64,000 bases of DNA from Trochalopteron elliotii (Eukaryota > Chordata > Aves > Passeriformes > Leiothrichidae): assembly GCA_024734555.1 (NCBI GenBank), contig JANPWX010020040.1:1330241-1394240 (forward strand), written 5' to 3'. The notes beneath the pieces were generated by a model. It was not told the origin of the DNA. It made no database searches and saw only the letters and a program-made list of their open reading frames with translations. The position numbers were made by a program, and so were the translations under genes. Of the stretch, positions 1 to 12,850 are shown in pieces; position 1 is the stretch's first letter; each line of letters begins with the position of its first letter.

Positions 1-231
1 CAAACCTTGAATGTAGGAATTTAAAGTTAATAAAATACTTCCTGCCCATGAACTGCCATATGAATGGTAATTAATTCCCAAAAATCTTTATTTTATCTAT
101 CTCTGGAGTCACTGATGAATGGCTAGATGCATTGATTGTAAACCACAAAATACTAACACTTCCAACCAGACAGCCAACTAACATGAAATTATATTGTCAT
201 AATGTAAGGTACCTAGGATGTGTGGCTTTCT
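1..231. other. Unique A/T-rich DNA at the window edge
   Basis: No gene or repeat is recognised here. A homeodomain-type TAATTA core lies at 68-73 inside a run of A/T. The sequence is not low complexity and could be the edge of a conserved noncoding element cut by the window, but nothing in it proves that. Confidence 0.5.
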
Positions 232-400
232 TGTTAGGGTTCTTTTTCTTTTTTGTTGTTGTTGTTGTTGCTGCTGGTTTTTGCGGGGTTTTGGGGGGTT
301 TTTGGTTTTGTTTTTTTTTTTTTTTTCATTTTTTTCCAAAATTATTATGACTATTATTATTATCATTAATAACAATAACAATAACAACAACAACAACAAC

Positions 401-449
<49 letters not shown>

Positions 450-450
450 G
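232..450. repeat. Compound microsatellite: T-rich/(TTG)n then (CAA)n/(AAT)n
   Basis: The left half is T- and G-rich, with (TTG)6 at 253-270 and a long T run around 310-326. The right half is (ATT), then (CAA)6 at 385-402, then about fifteen AAT units to about 448. The (TTG)6 and (CAA)6 blocks are exact reverse complements, so they form an 18-bp inverted repeat with a loop of 114 bases. Frames across this stretch would encode runs of Leu, Gln or Asn; these are by-products of the repeat and not proteins. Confidence 0.95.
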
Positions 451-3400
451 TTAATGAAAAAGAGGTGTGGAAGAGCAGGCCAGAAACACAGGCAAAGCGG
501 AATGAAGACTGTGTGAGTTTAATGACTTCAGAGATTGGACTAAACCAACACAGTCTCTCCAGTCGCTAGATCAAAAATCTAATTTGTTGTCTTTCTTGTG
601 GCAGTGCCTAGAAGATCAGCCAGGAATGACAACACCAGGTTCACTGTACAACACAGAACAGACAGAGGTCATCTTTTCCTTAAAAAATTAGTCCCTAAAG
701 ACAACCAGAGGCAGTGTCTGGATACAGAGTTGTCATATAATGTCTTCTCGGGTGTGACAAAAAGCATGGTGCTGGGTTGCACAGTTAGGAGAGAAATTAG
801 CAGATCAGGTCAGAGGCTGTGGAGTTAGGGTCTGCCCAGGGTAAGAAAACAGTAGGGTGGCCTTCAAACAAAGCTCTTTTTGGTGACACATCTTCCGACA
901 CAAAACATGTGGCATCCTGAATAACACACACAAGAGCTTAAGCCAAAAGCACAGCCTCCATCTTGACAAGGACCATTCTCCCACACTCTCATACCACACC
1001 AAACAGCTGCCTTTGGTGTACAAGCCTGCTAGCAGAAAAAGCCTGAGGTTTAGCAGGGAAATAACAAGGAGGCTGTTATGCCACCATGCACTTGCTACAG
1101 AGGAGGTAGGTCTGTGGGCACTGAGGTAGAAACAAGGGTGCAAGGATATAGATGTCCCTAATACCCACTGTATCTTTACAGAGAGTTCTTCAAAAGGACC
1201 AAGGCCACCTAAAACAAAACAGAAGTCAAAAATCATATTCACAAATTCAGAAATTCAAATCCACTGTCTGCAATGAACTGAATTTATCCATGTCTCTCCT
1301 TGATCTCACTGTGTGATCCCACACTCTTCCCTGGTATTACAGGCAATGAGGTTTCATTAGAGCCTCTAATGTTTCCTTTTTGAAGTTTGGACTTTGTGGG
1401 GAATGGCGAAAACACTGGAGCACTAGCCATCCTTCTGGTGTTTCTATTTAGAAAAAAAAGGAAATTAATAGGGTTTAGATCTAGATGAAATCATTAGGTC
1501 CCATTTAACCTTGTGCATAAACTGATTGTAAAATTTCACCCAGATGACCTATACTGAGACTTCTGGCTCATATTTGACTGAAGAATAAAGAAATTTAGCC
1601 AGACAATGACTCTTTTGAGGCTTCAGTACAACTTTGATATCAAACAGGTTGGAATTGCAGAGATGAAGCTTCTAAAAAGCTTTTAATAATTCAATTCAAT
1701 TAGTAAGGATACATTTTGGTAATCAATTACATGTAACAAGTAGGATATATTTTTCCATCAAATACCTAAATATGTGTGCCTTCCCCAGTTTCCCCCACAA
1801 AATATCATGGGGCAATCTTTTCCTGGGGCAAATTTTTCCAGATTTTTCTAAAGAAACCCTTGAAAAAAGATAACTGGGTATTTCCCCTAAAATTGACTGT
1901 GTGGAAATATCCATGTCTTTGGAAAATGGAGTCCATTCAGAACAATAAAAGGGAAGTGTCCTGGAAAGCAAATATTCCCATGCAGAAGATGTAATCTGCA
2001 TGGCTCCTCCTATGTGGTCCCAGTGCTGTCATTTCCTTTTTGCCACATGTTCATACCAAAACAAATGTTTCTTTTTCAGTTTCAATCTTCCCATTCTGAT
2101 CATGTGCCAAAGAGGTGAGATATTTCCAGTGCTTTTCAGAAAGTTATGCTGTCCCCAACTCAAACGAAGTGTCTCATCTGCCTTAGCCAGTGACCATGGA
2201 AATGGTTGTTACTGCATGTCTGCAGACACTGTGGAGCAAGAGGATTTCCATGGGCAACTTATTGGGAGAGAGAAATCCTCCATTTTGCAGACATTAGTAA
2301 CATGGTGACCTTTAACAACATCGCAAGCTTTCACTCTTTCTTTAAAGTATTATATCTGTCCTTAGGGAGAAAAACTTGTAGCTAAGGATTGAAATCAGAA
2401 GTGGATCATAGTGCTGGCTGTGCTATTCAGTTGCCCTGCTGTATTTAGGATCCATTTATTTCTAGATTTTTTTTTTTTTTTAAATTCTGTCTTGAATCTA
2501 AAGAAAGAAGTGACCAGGCTGGCAGTGACATGTGATTAATAGATTGCACCTTTAGAAAAAGTTAGCAGAAGGAGATTAGCATTGTAGGCTATTATTTATT
2601 AATTAAATGCAGACACCCTATTTATACCAATGCTGATGACATTAGTTCACATCCATGCCTTGGGACTGCATTATCTATCCAGTTTCCCAGCACAGTATTG
2701 TTTGTTACTAAGCTGGTGGATGTTGCTGGGCTCCTTCTGTCACTTGCTTCTGTTATCAGCAGGAAAGGACAGCCAAGAAGTTAAAGATCCAACTGGAACA
2801 TTTTGTTCAAGTGTCTGCCCTGTCTCTAACCACCTGAGTTACCATGGCCATATCTCTGGGCTCCTTTGGGACATCACTCCTTGCTTTTTACATCTGTACC
2901 TCCCTGTAGCTCAGTGTGCAGTGAAGATTAAGCATGCAAGGCAGTATGCTGTGTGAGACCTTTTGCATTGCCTACAGGAGAAAGAATTACATTAGTGGGC
3001 ATATAGATACCTGCTGCAGCTATTTCAGTCAGCAGAATGGGAAAGAGTTATCAGCAGTGTTGTTATTTAGCAGTGCCAGAGTAAAATGTTCTACTTCACA
3101 TGACTCGTTTGATGAGCTTGTCCTCCTGCCTATGAAGGGTTCAAAGGAAAGTTCTGAAGGCAATCCAGCCCTGAGGTTTCCACTCTTCCTGGTAACTGTT
3201 TTTAAGATCCTGTCTCCAAATGCAGAAAAAACAACAAATGCGTTACAGGACTCCTCCTGATTCCACCTCAGGGCAATGCCATGGGCTGCTGTCACGCATA
3301 AAGCTTGTAGGTTAATTAACAAGTAGGTTGCTGTGAAAGTTCCCTCTCTTGCATCTTGAAAGAGAAAGCCCTAGTGGTGCATTACACTCTTCTGGTAGTT

Positions 3401-4874
3401 TTAAATCAGGATATAGCTCTTTACTGCCTCATAAACAAATACATGCTTTTGGTTGGACCCACTGTGGTTGTATGAGCCAACAGAGCCAACAGATCATATA
3501 TGCTTTGCCTTCAGAGTAAAGATGGGAATCCAGGGAATCCTCACATTCACCAGTTGGTATCCTTGAAAAATTGCAGTTTGGATGTTCCATAATCCAAATG
3601 ATCAGCTACTGCAGAAGCACGCCCTAAATGCTTAGGATTGGTAGGGTTTCTTGACCAGCTGTGTTGTGCATTCTCTCTTGTGACTGCGTCTGGCTCTTTT
3701 TTCACATATTAAAGGACAAGTTAGATGCATGAACTAGCCTGCCAACAGTGTCTTCTACAGGTAAGTGACTGCTTTGCCTGTCAGCAGGATGTTCTGCAAC
3801 CTGGGCAGAAAGTCTGGTCATTAATGGCTTTAAGGTTTTTTTTCTACTCTGGGAAAATTCCTAAGTCTACAGAGGTACAAAAATAAGTTTTGAAACCAGG
3901 GTGAACTCATGAAACTATTTGGAACGTGGTTCAAAACCCTCTCAGAATCAGACTTATGAAGTCTGAGTAGGCTTTGGATCAACACCACCGTGGAAGTATT
4001 CCTCCAGAACAATCTGAGGACCTGAGCCTTAGACATCCACTTAGCAATATTTTGGTGTTTGCTTATTTGAATTTTTATCAGCTATCATGTTCCCTGGCTG
4101 AAAGCTGAGCATTGTAACAGCCAATAATTAAAAGCGAATATTGAAGAGTCTTTCAGCATTATCTATGCCATGATACAATCTGAACACATGCAAAAGACAT
4201 TAAAAGATGAATGAAGAGAGTGAATGGGCTGATTTATCCTGGACTGTTTCTCACGGTGTGAAGCCTGCCTTTCACAGCCTGATAAAGTGCAGACAGTTAG
4301 TGGATTTGCTACCAGGAAGGGCACACATTCATTTCCCTTCCTGCAAATGTATTTAGAGCTGAAATTGAGCATAGGAAAAGTTAGAGCCAAAAAAGCAACC
4401 ACTGAAAATGCAAACTATCATTTATTTTGGCAAGTTGGTGTTAAAAAGAATAAGTTCAGGGTAGTAGAGACTGGCATAGAGATTTTACAGAAGGATTTTT
4501 CCCTGTGTATGTATGCTTCCAACTAGTTGTTTTTTTCTTCTTTATTTCTGCCCTGCATTTCTTGTAGCTTTCCACATTAGTTAGACATTGCTTTCTGTGG
4601 AATTGCCTTAAATACTTTACTAGTTGTGAACATACCCACTCCTAACCTTAGACAAAAAGAGAGTTAGATGCAAAGCGAAACTGCAGTTCCTTCCCATCCC
4701 CACTGCTGTAGCAGTAGCATAAAGCACCTCATCTTTATCCAGATAGTGAAAAAGGGCAGAAAGATGGATTTAAAATGGATGCTGCTCTGCTGGATGATGT
4801 AGATAATATTAGCACTTCTGCATCTCTGTCAGTGACTCTCAAAGCCTCCTTCAGATGTAATCAGCCTCTTCACC
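451..4874. other. Unique noncoding DNA, no gene recognised
   Basis: Ordinary intergenic or intronic sequence. Small landmarks are a T run near 2467-2480 and the 10-bp palindrome GTTAATTAAC at 3311-3320, which resembles a compact HNF1-type homeodomain site. Short open frames on both strands (for example 805-1242 minus, 2630-2956 plus and 2934-3260 plus) show no domain or family I recognise. Confidence 0.6.
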
Positions 4875-4995
4875 TTGCTCAGTATATGAATAAGGAAACT
4901 GAGGAACTGTGACTAATGTGGTTGGGAACAGCACATCACTACCCAGCTTGGAGATGAAGTCACGTCTTCTAAATCCTGTTCAGTGCCCTATTAAA
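4875..4995 (-). repeat. Old CORE-SINE/MIR-like fragment
   Basis: On the plus strand the stretch reads 'aaggaaactgagg', then a diverged 'agtgactaatgtggttggg', then 'gatgaagtcacgtcttctaaatcc' and 'gttcagtgcccta'. This follows the order of the reverse complement of the tRNA-like and core parts of amniote MIR-type SINEs ('gaggaaactgaggcacagag ... acttgcccaaggtcac ... cagtgccc'). The element therefore points to the minus strand. It is heavily diverged, so the ends are approximate. Confidence 0.65.
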
Positions 4996-7900
4996 TCTGA
5001 TCTTCTTCATTCATTTTGTCCTCCTTTCTCCCTCTAGATTTTCATGAGTCTTCTGGATTTTGTAAATGTGCTAGAAAGTGAATCAGAGGGCATAGGAGTG
5101 CATAGGGGTGGGGAGTTTTCTGGGGAGTTCTCTGTGGGCCCATCCTGTCAGCACCATAGCACGCACTCACGTGCATCTTGCCTGTGGATGGAGAGCACCT
5201 TGCTGCTGTCATTGCATAAAACAAAGGAAAAATTGGTGCTATCATGCTGGAGAGGATGTAGCTCCATTCCTGACCTCCCTGCATTCTCTGTGCTGTAGGA
5301 ATTCATCATCACTCTCCTGTCAGTTATATTATCTCCTGCGTGCAGCCGTGCAAACATGCAGCATAACATGTACAAGTATCTGGTCACAAAAGGCTCAGCA
5401 ACAGCTCTGACCAAATAAAATCCCCCAAACAGACAGCGAGTTCAGATATGGTCCTTTTAAATCTCCTTCAAATGTTTGAATTTTTTCGCCCCTTTTTATG
5501 TTAATCTGTTCTACCTACACCATCCAAATGCCAGGAAGTCTTAGAACAGTAAATACCCCTGCAGCACAATCAAATTGTGCTTCAGGAAAAATTGTTTGGC
5601 TTCTCCAAGCCACAATCTTGCCCTTTAAAATGAAGGACATGCTTCTATAAAGCTCTCCTTCTTATCCAGACGTTTGTTTTCAGCACGTTTTCAGCTGTAC
5701 CACCTTTGCCAGTGATGGTATCATAGCTTCTCAAGTTCAGCAAGGACACTCAGCCCAGGAAGACATTAAAGTGATGTCTTAAAACTTCAGAAAGTGTTTT
5801 GCCATTGAGTTGATATTAAAGCAACATCTTCAGAAGGCAATATAAAGCAATTTGCTATAAGTTATCCAATGTATTGGCTAGGACACCAATAAAATCCCTG
5901 CTCCTTCTTGCAAAAGGAATTCAGACTTGTACAGTCAAGCTGTTTGCATGTGCACGTCTGGGCCCATCTATCAGTCAATCTGTCAAGGGTTCCTCCTCTG
6001 AGCTTTGAACCCACTGGGTAATTTAACCTGTCGTTGATGGGGTGGAAGAAGTCCCAAAGCTCCTGTGTTCCTATAATTTCATGAAAACAGGCAGCCAAGC
6101 AGAGCAGAGGGTCCTCATTAGTGTTCATAAGCCCATCTTTTATTAGACATCAATGAACTCATGGGGCTAGGGACACTGGAAGAGGGTTTATACATTCAGC
6201 TGCCCATGAAGCAACTTGTTTCAGTGTGTGAGCTCTGATACCCTGTCAAGAGGCCTCCTGTAGTAACAGCTTCTTGGTTTTAACAGGATGTCAGACAGAT
6301 TTCTTAGCTCTTTCTGCTAATTTCAACAATGCTTCATGTGGCAGAAAAGTCAGCCTGCTGGTTGCATTTCCCTTCCCCCCTCAGCCAAAGCGACTGGGGA
6401 AAGTTTCTGCAAGATGCTTAACAAGTAGCTCAATATCAGAGGTGGCTGCTTTTCAGTGAGGAGTACCTGAAGGAAACAAGAAAAACAGTACAGTCTTTTG
6501 AATTTTTTCTGTCTAGCATCATAAAAAGTAATACTCAAAAATAAACAGGTATCTGTTATTCAATCATATCATCAGGTTGTCCTAGGCAGACCTCAGAATT
6601 AAAAAAGGTGTGTGAACAAATCTTAATTCCATTTAACATTGTTCAGACTGACTCAATTCTTCTTCTAAACCCTTTTGCATTAGTAGTGTTGGGGTTTTTT
6701 TTCTTTGTTCTGCAGAATAAAGAAATCTGAGCTGTTGCTTTAAAGCATCTAGGTTAAAAACAGGAAAGCACACTCTGAAGCAGACCTCAAAAGCTCTAGA
6801 TGTGTGGCAGTGCATGTAGCAACAGGAGAGATGGTTCTTCAGCTTTAGTTCTGAAACCCCTGTGTTTTCCTGGGTTGATGTCAAATCTCTGGCTGTTACC
6901 CAAGCATACCTGTGGACAGAGGTATGTGGGTGGAAGTGTTCGCAGAATACACTGAAATGTGCTACAGACAAACTAAGGGGTTTTGTCTCTAACAAAGATT
7001 TTTGAAATAGATTTCATATAACTTGGCTAAAAAAGTGCAAGGAATAAATGGTATTAAAAGAATATATGCATATATATAAAAATAAAAAACCCTTTTTTTG
7101 CAAGAACAGCACTGAACAGCAACTGGAATATACCCCCAGCTGGTATCAGTCGTATGGAAACCTAGCTATTTCAAAGAAAAACAACTTAAAATTAACGTCA
7201 TGTCAGAGTTACTGCTTTTCATGAGCACCAGAAAATTCTCTGTCCTATTATTTCTGTAGATCAAAAATTTTTACATGTGTACTTTTATTATTTATCCTCA
7301 TTGTAGCATTCTCTATAAAAGAAAAGTCAGTTTAATTCTTCCTTTCAAAGAAAATCACACTAATATGAATATGTGTATTGCACATAACTAGGTACTCTGT
7401 GGGCTGTGTGTGCACATGCATTGTTCAGGTCCAATGCCCTTTTAGACTTTTTAAAAGTCAGCGGCAATTTTACAGAAAAATTATTGGGTTTATTTTCAAT
7501 TTGTCAAAGTATTGGATATTTTTTTCTTAGACTTCATTTCTATAGTCTTCTTGCTGGAAGTACAATACCTTATTTTCTTTCTCTCTTATGTTCTTTGTTT
7601 CTTTTGGTTTTGGTTTTCTTCCTTTCTTTCCTTCTTTCACCTGCCTGCCTGCCTCTCTCTTAGGTGATATCACCGTCATTTCTAGAAGCTATAGCAAGCA
7701 GGCAAAAGAATAGGACCAGCCTTTCTTCTTTTTAAATGGTGGTGACTAAGCAGTAACTCCACATAAGTTCTTAAAAGTCAGTTTGATTTACTGTGGGGTA
7801 CATTAGAGCAGGTTCTGGTATACATTATCCTGCCAGAGAAGTTGTTTATATGTATGGAAGGCCAATAGGATGAAGCTGAAAAAAAATCTTATTTCTGTCC

Positions 7901-10900
7901 CTTCTGAATGAATGGAAGCAGAAAACAGGAGAGGAGAAGAGACAGGGAGGAGGAGACAATTCCACCAGGAAGGCATTTCTGCTTGCAAGGATTCTGTACA
8001 GTGCTCTCTCCTGATGTGGACCACTCTCTGTAAAGGTGGATGTGTACCAAGTGAGGAAACCAGACTAGAGAGAGCAGCTTGACATCAGGAGGTGTTGCCA
8101 ACATGGTCTTATGTAGAAGCTGAAATTTATTTTCTGAAGGTAGGCCCCTCTCTGACCATTATTCACCCCAGCCCTTACAATGTAATTATTTGGCCCTAAT
8201 AATGATGTTTTCCTCGTGTGAAACATCAAGCTAGGAATCACGTGAAGAATTCCTGTCTCAAGTATCTCTAGCACTTCCTGACTTCCTGAAGAAACAAGTC
8301 AAGAGGAGAACAGAGATTTGCAGAGTTATCTAAGCCTTTTGATTCCTTTTAGCTTAGTCTCCCTGTGGGCAGAATGACCTGGGAGCAACATCCCAGCCAA
8401 GCAGGATCCATAGCCTTTTTCCAGGTAGCAGCACAGCCAGCACAAGGGGAAATCATCTTTGTGCTCAGCTGACTTTAAAACAATAATATTACTTGTCTTG
8501 TTCTCTGACATGCCACAAGGGTAATGTCCACCACTGTCTCTGTCCACTACCATTAATGCCCTCCCCTGTGAAATTTTCTATGGTAAAGGGACAGAATCAT
8601 AAATGTGTCTGGGTCCATGCAGCAGATGAAGTCCCTGTGCTATCCAGTACTGGGCAGAGCTCCCTGAAATAATGGGGTGGGGTTGGGAGGCAGAAAGAGC
8701 TTGGGCCTTGTAGTTTTGTAGACCTCCTTTACACATTTCATGCAAGTTCTTCTTCCCAGTTCCCAATCTAACAGTGATTCTTTGAACACACCAGTGAGCC
8801 AGGAAACCATGGGTAATACCACAGCAACCACATTCCCTCCACTCGGCCGTACTTGTTCTGCCATTGGATTGAGCACATAATTTTTTTAGTGGGAATACTT
8901 ATTTCCCAAGCCTAAATTATCCTTAGTGGTTTTGAGACTAGATTTTTACATGTCAGGCTTTAGTATGGTCTTAAGCCTCTTATGAATTTTATTCAGATTG
9001 CCTGAACAATTTCTAATAGTTCTTATTTTTTACTCCTGGCAGTAGCCTTGCAGAAGTAGTTTGTTCTTCAACTCAAGTGCTGAAGTCCTGGCTTGCAGCC
9101 CCAGACCCTACATATTCCTCCATGGTGATCTATAATAGTTATCTTTGCAGTTGAAGGTTGTATTCATTTCCAGATCTCCTGCTTTATTAAGGATGAAATT
9201 CAGCTGGGACTTGGAAAACATTCTTTTACTCACTTGGCTTTTGTTGTGTTCGCTCAGACTTACTCGTAAGGTTTTGAATCTGGGATGGGCAACATTCCTT
9301 GATTTGGACAGCATTTTGTCTTCTGGTGATGTAAACAATGAGTTAGACAGATAAAAAAAATTCTGGAGTGATTTAACCTAGTGAAAATTGTTATTTCCTT
9401 ATTTTTGTATGTGAAATGCATAGTTGTCTCCCTCCTCAATATTGTACAGTTTCTATAATCCACATAGAAAAATGTCCCATCTGTGTGGGCTGAGGATTTG
9501 TCTCTTTTGTGAGGATCAGGTTTTCATTTTAATATTCTTTTTAATGCTTCTCATGGGCAAGGATGGAAAACAAACCTGAAGGTCACACCTGACACCCAGT
9601 ACAGATAGTGTTAACACTACTGTGACTATCAGTGAACCTGCAAAATTTTACGAAATGTCTGGGTGCACACATGCCTGTTGGAGTTGAAAGGACAATCCTG
9701 GGCAATTCTGATTTTGTTATTGATAAAATGCAATAAACTATTATTACTGAAGTGGAACCCTCTCAACTGTCAGAGAAGTTGCTAGTACAGACCTTGCTAA
9801 GGATTAATATCTATGTGTGTGTGTGTGAGTCTCTGTATCAAGGTGAATAATAATAACCACTTTAGTCAGGTGTTCTTTTCAATCCTTTCCTTTATGTCAG
9901 CTGTAGGTTTAATATTTTTCTCCCTTCAGGGGATATTTAAGTATGTTAGCTAAAAAGAAGTAAAGCAAATGCAAAACCAAATATTACTTGAAAACAGCAT
10001 TCATTCCCAATAGGTTGCTGTGCGTGGAATTTACCTAGCTTTTCTGTGTGTCTCCAATTATTATTATTTTGTAGAATTTAAACAGGGACATTTGTTCCAA
10101 GAAAAATAATATCAAAGATGATCCTCTGGCTCTGCTGCTCATAAGAAATGTCTTTATCCTCATTTCCTCTGAGGGAGAAATAAGGGTCTGAGAGCCACCG
10201 AGTTTGGATTAATCTGGATCCACAGACTGAATATTTTCTCCTTCCATTCTCCAATGCTCACTTGCCTTCTTCCCTTCTCACATACTCATCTACTGCAATA
10301 CATAACAAAAACCCACTAAAAGTGTGATCTGGGCTTCAAGCCACACTCATCCCTGAACCCAGCTTAATCATGCAGAGGGAATATCATCAGGACCATGTAT
10401 TTCCATTCTCTGGAGGTTTTCTTTCCTTTACACCACCAAGACCAATTTCTTTTTGTTTTAAACAAAACAGCTACTATATAGCTGTTTTTCAACAGTGTAA
10501 ATTCCAGTTTTGCCTCTGTGGTTCATCAGAAGTTATGTGCCAGATCTGAAAATGTCAACTGGACACAAAAACAAAACCAACTGGCAAAACAGAGAGTGTT
10601 GGTCTACATATGATTGCTGACTAGTGTGTTAACATTTGGTGAATGCTCTATGAGAAGAATGTTTGTTTCAATCCCTCCCCAAATAAATTTTACTCTTTCA
10701 AGTATGGGAATTAATCAGTCTAAGAGAGAGGCATTAGTCAATGAAACAGCTTTCTGAAGAAATCCTCATTGTTCAAGACTTTTAAAAATTGGCTGAACAA
10801 TGAACTGCTTGAATATAGGGATTCATTTTGCTCCATCCAGGGAGCAGAGTGAGCGTGTGGGATAGACAAATTAATAAGTCTTTTCTGTTGCTAATTGCAG

Positions 10901-11059
10901 TAATTCTGAGAAAGAAAATAGAGTGAGAGCACTGCAGCAAGAGAGCCAAGAGATTCCAGGATGGGAGGGGTTAACACTTGTCATTCTTAATCATACAGTT
11001 ACAGTCTTGTGACAGTGGACTGTGCAGGGTACAAACACAGCTCACCCAAATCCATTTTC
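4996..11059. other. Unique noncoding DNA with small simple-sequence tracts
   Basis: No gene recognised. Landmarks are the 14-bp palindrome ATATATGCATATAT at 7062-7075, a pyrimidine-rich tract with CTTT/CCTG motifs at about 7575-7665, and (TG)7 at 9814-9827. The frame at 9145-9354 plus has a leucine-rich middle part but no identifiable family. Confidence 0.6.
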
Positions 11060-11180
11060 CCCGCTGGCACCATCTCTTTATGACTTATTGCGTTAATTAG
11101 CTTTCCTGCTCCGTTCCACGGCGGAGCTGAACGTGCAGTGATTGCCACCTGAGGGAGAGGGGCTGCTGTGCCCAGCGCCA
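11060..11180. promoter_or_regulatory. Candidate regulatory block with homeodomain site and GC hairpin
   Basis: A sequence-dense block that stands out from its surroundings. CTTATTGCGTTAATTAGC lies at 11084-11101, joining a C/EBP-like half (TTGCG) to a TTAATTAG homeodomain core. It is followed by a GC-rich inverted repeat, GCTCCG/CGGAGC, at 11108-11127 and by several CpG dinucleotides that are rare elsewhere in the window. This looks like a conserved noncoding element or weak promoter. No gene start is visible next to it. Confidence 0.35.
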
Positions 11181-11839
11181 GAGACTTTGCTGCTCTGCAC
11201 AAGAGTGGCTTTCAACGAGGCAGTTTTCCAGTCATACCCAGGGGAGCAGAGACTGTGCAGCTGGCAAACAGGAGGGTCCTCCCCTCCCCTCTGGTCTTCT
11301 GAGACCGTTCTGGGGCTTGCTGGTCTCCACTGGAGCCTGAGGAGCTCCAGTCCATTCACGGAATTTATCCCTGCAGCAACCTGGGCTCTAGTTCTGCAGA
11401 GATCAGCTTCAGACTGATGTGCTACAGGCCTGGAGCAGGGAGGATTTTTTCTTTGTTTGGTTTTAAAGTAAGGCTAATGTCATGAAAATCAGTGTTTCCT
11501 CATTAAAATAGAAATAAAATATCCTTCCCTCCTCCCACCCCAGTTATCCAAAAAACAAAAGATTTCAGGCTCAACCAAACTGAGTCTTATCCTTAGGAGG
11601 GAGGATGTGTCAGCTTAGTACAGGAATAAGTGTGGCTCAAGGGAAGAAGTGTCCCAGCCAGAGGACTGAAGGTTGTTATACAAATTAATGTGGTAATTAC
11701 AGTATCATCTGGAGAAAGCAACTGTGACTGTGTCCCTGTTCTGCTAAGTACTGTAAGCACTGTAATAGAAGAGAAGTCCTGGCATGGTTATAATCTCAGC
11801 AGACAACTCAAAAGGAAAAGAAAAAGCTCCTTTATTACT
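11181..11839. other. Unique DNA, GC-richer at its left end
   Basis: The part from 11181 to about 11420 is richer in G and C than its surroundings and has open frames on both strands (11093-11359 minus, 11142-11417 plus). Neither encodes a recognised domain. Overlapping frames on both strands are a normal effect of lower stop-codon density in GC-rich DNA. Confidence 0.5.
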
Positions 11840-11935
11840 ATGTCATAGATAAGAAGCCAAGGCCCAGAGAAATTTTAAAGGTTTTATAGTCACCAAGTCA
11901 CCACCACCTCTGGTGTCATTTTGGCTATACTATGT
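11840..11935 (-). repeat. Old CORE-SINE/MIR-like fragment
   Basis: The plus strand reads 'catagataagaagccaaggc', 'cccagagaaattttaaagg', then 'tagtcaccaagtcacc'. This is a diverged version of the reverse-complement MIR order (gag-gaa-cctgaggcccagagaggttaag ... cacacagc). The identification rests on order and spacing more than on identity. Confidence 0.5.
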
Positions 11936-12636
11936 ACAAGACTAAATTGAAATTCTTGACAGGGGAAAGAGACAGCCACAAATGCTAGGAGTCAAAGCCA
12001 CTTTCATTTAAAAATGAATTTTTTTCCAAATTACTTATTCTTTAAAGTTTCCTAATAATGGCTGAAAAAGATAAGAAAAGCTCTTCCTTCTTCATTTACC
12101 TTTTATTTTGGAGAAAAGGGATCTTATCTTGAATTCCAGATCAGTGAATTGTTAGAAAGGATCCTTTCTAAATACAAATACAAATCCTTATAAAAAAAAA
12201 AAAATTGGGACTAAGAACAGATGTCCAAAATCAAAATTTTTGGTTAATGAAATATGTCTTTCCTAGGGCCAAATATGCCCCTGCAAAACCTCTGCCTAAC
12301 AGTAATTTGCAGAAAGTCACATAAAGAGGCTTTAACAGAGCAGTCATTTAAAACTCTGTTTTAATAAAGGAAGTAATGTTAATAAGATATCAAATGAGCA
12401 GTCATAAACACGTGCTAGCAGCAAGACAAAAAATGTAAGTATGTGAGAAAGGGGAGGATCAAAAGCAACTTCTGCTCATGCCAAAACAACGCTATTACAA
12501 ACAAAAAGGACATTAGGCAGAGATTATTAAAAACTAGTCCATTGTTCAGTAATAGCAAACATTTCACACCTCACAAGGCAGAGGCAATAAATCCCATTGA
12601 TTCCTCTGAGACAGTTCACAATTAAATACTGATTTG
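11936..12636. other. Unique A/T-rich DNA, nothing recognised
   Basis: Includes an A run near 12192-12204. The frame at 12443-12625 plus runs into the neighbouring microsatellite and shows no protein family. Confidence 0.6.
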
Positions 12637-12640
12637 CAAA

Positions 12641-12675
<35 letters not shown>

Positions 12676-12676
12676 A
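12637..12676. repeat. (AAAT)n microsatellite
   Basis: About ten near-perfect AAAT/TAAA units in a row. The minus-strand frame across it (12527-12709) encodes a Leu/Phe/Ile/Tyr repeat that is a by-product of the microsatellite. Confidence 0.97.
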
Positions 12677-12689
12677 GGCAGAATTCATT

Positions 12690-12850
12690 GTGGCACCTTG
12701 CACCGCCAAATCAAAGCAATTGGAGTAGAATTGAGAATAATTACCAGATGTGTTGCTTTGTGCTCAAAACGGCATCCATTATTTACAACTACCAGTGATG
12801 TTCCTTATTTATTCCTCCTGCTGGTCTAATGACTATTGCCATTCAGTGTT
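12690..12850. promoter_or_regulatory. Candidate conserved noncoding element
   Basis: A compact block of recognisable factor sites without low complexity: a TCAAAG TCF-type core near 12711, an ATTA core followed by the E-box CAGATG at 12745-12750, and a forkhead-type TATTTAC at 12780-12786, then ATTCCT and TAATGAC. The density of intact core motifs in about 160 bp suggests a developmental enhancer. This is inference from motif content only. Confidence 0.35.

Noticed and set aside
178..454. Open frames encoding runs of Leu, Gln or Asn
   Set aside because: They are translations of the trinucleotide microsatellite and have no gene context.
598..828. 76-codon plus frame
   Set aside because: It opens with GTG rather than ATG, which is not expected in a vertebrate nuclear gene, and has no recognisable domain.
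805..1242. 145-codon minus frame
   Set aside because: Length is within chance for the window; no domain, promoter or splice evidence.
12527..12709. Minus frame with Leu/Phe/Ile/Tyr repeat resembling a membrane segment
   Set aside because: The hydrophobic run is the translation of the (AAAT)n microsatellite.
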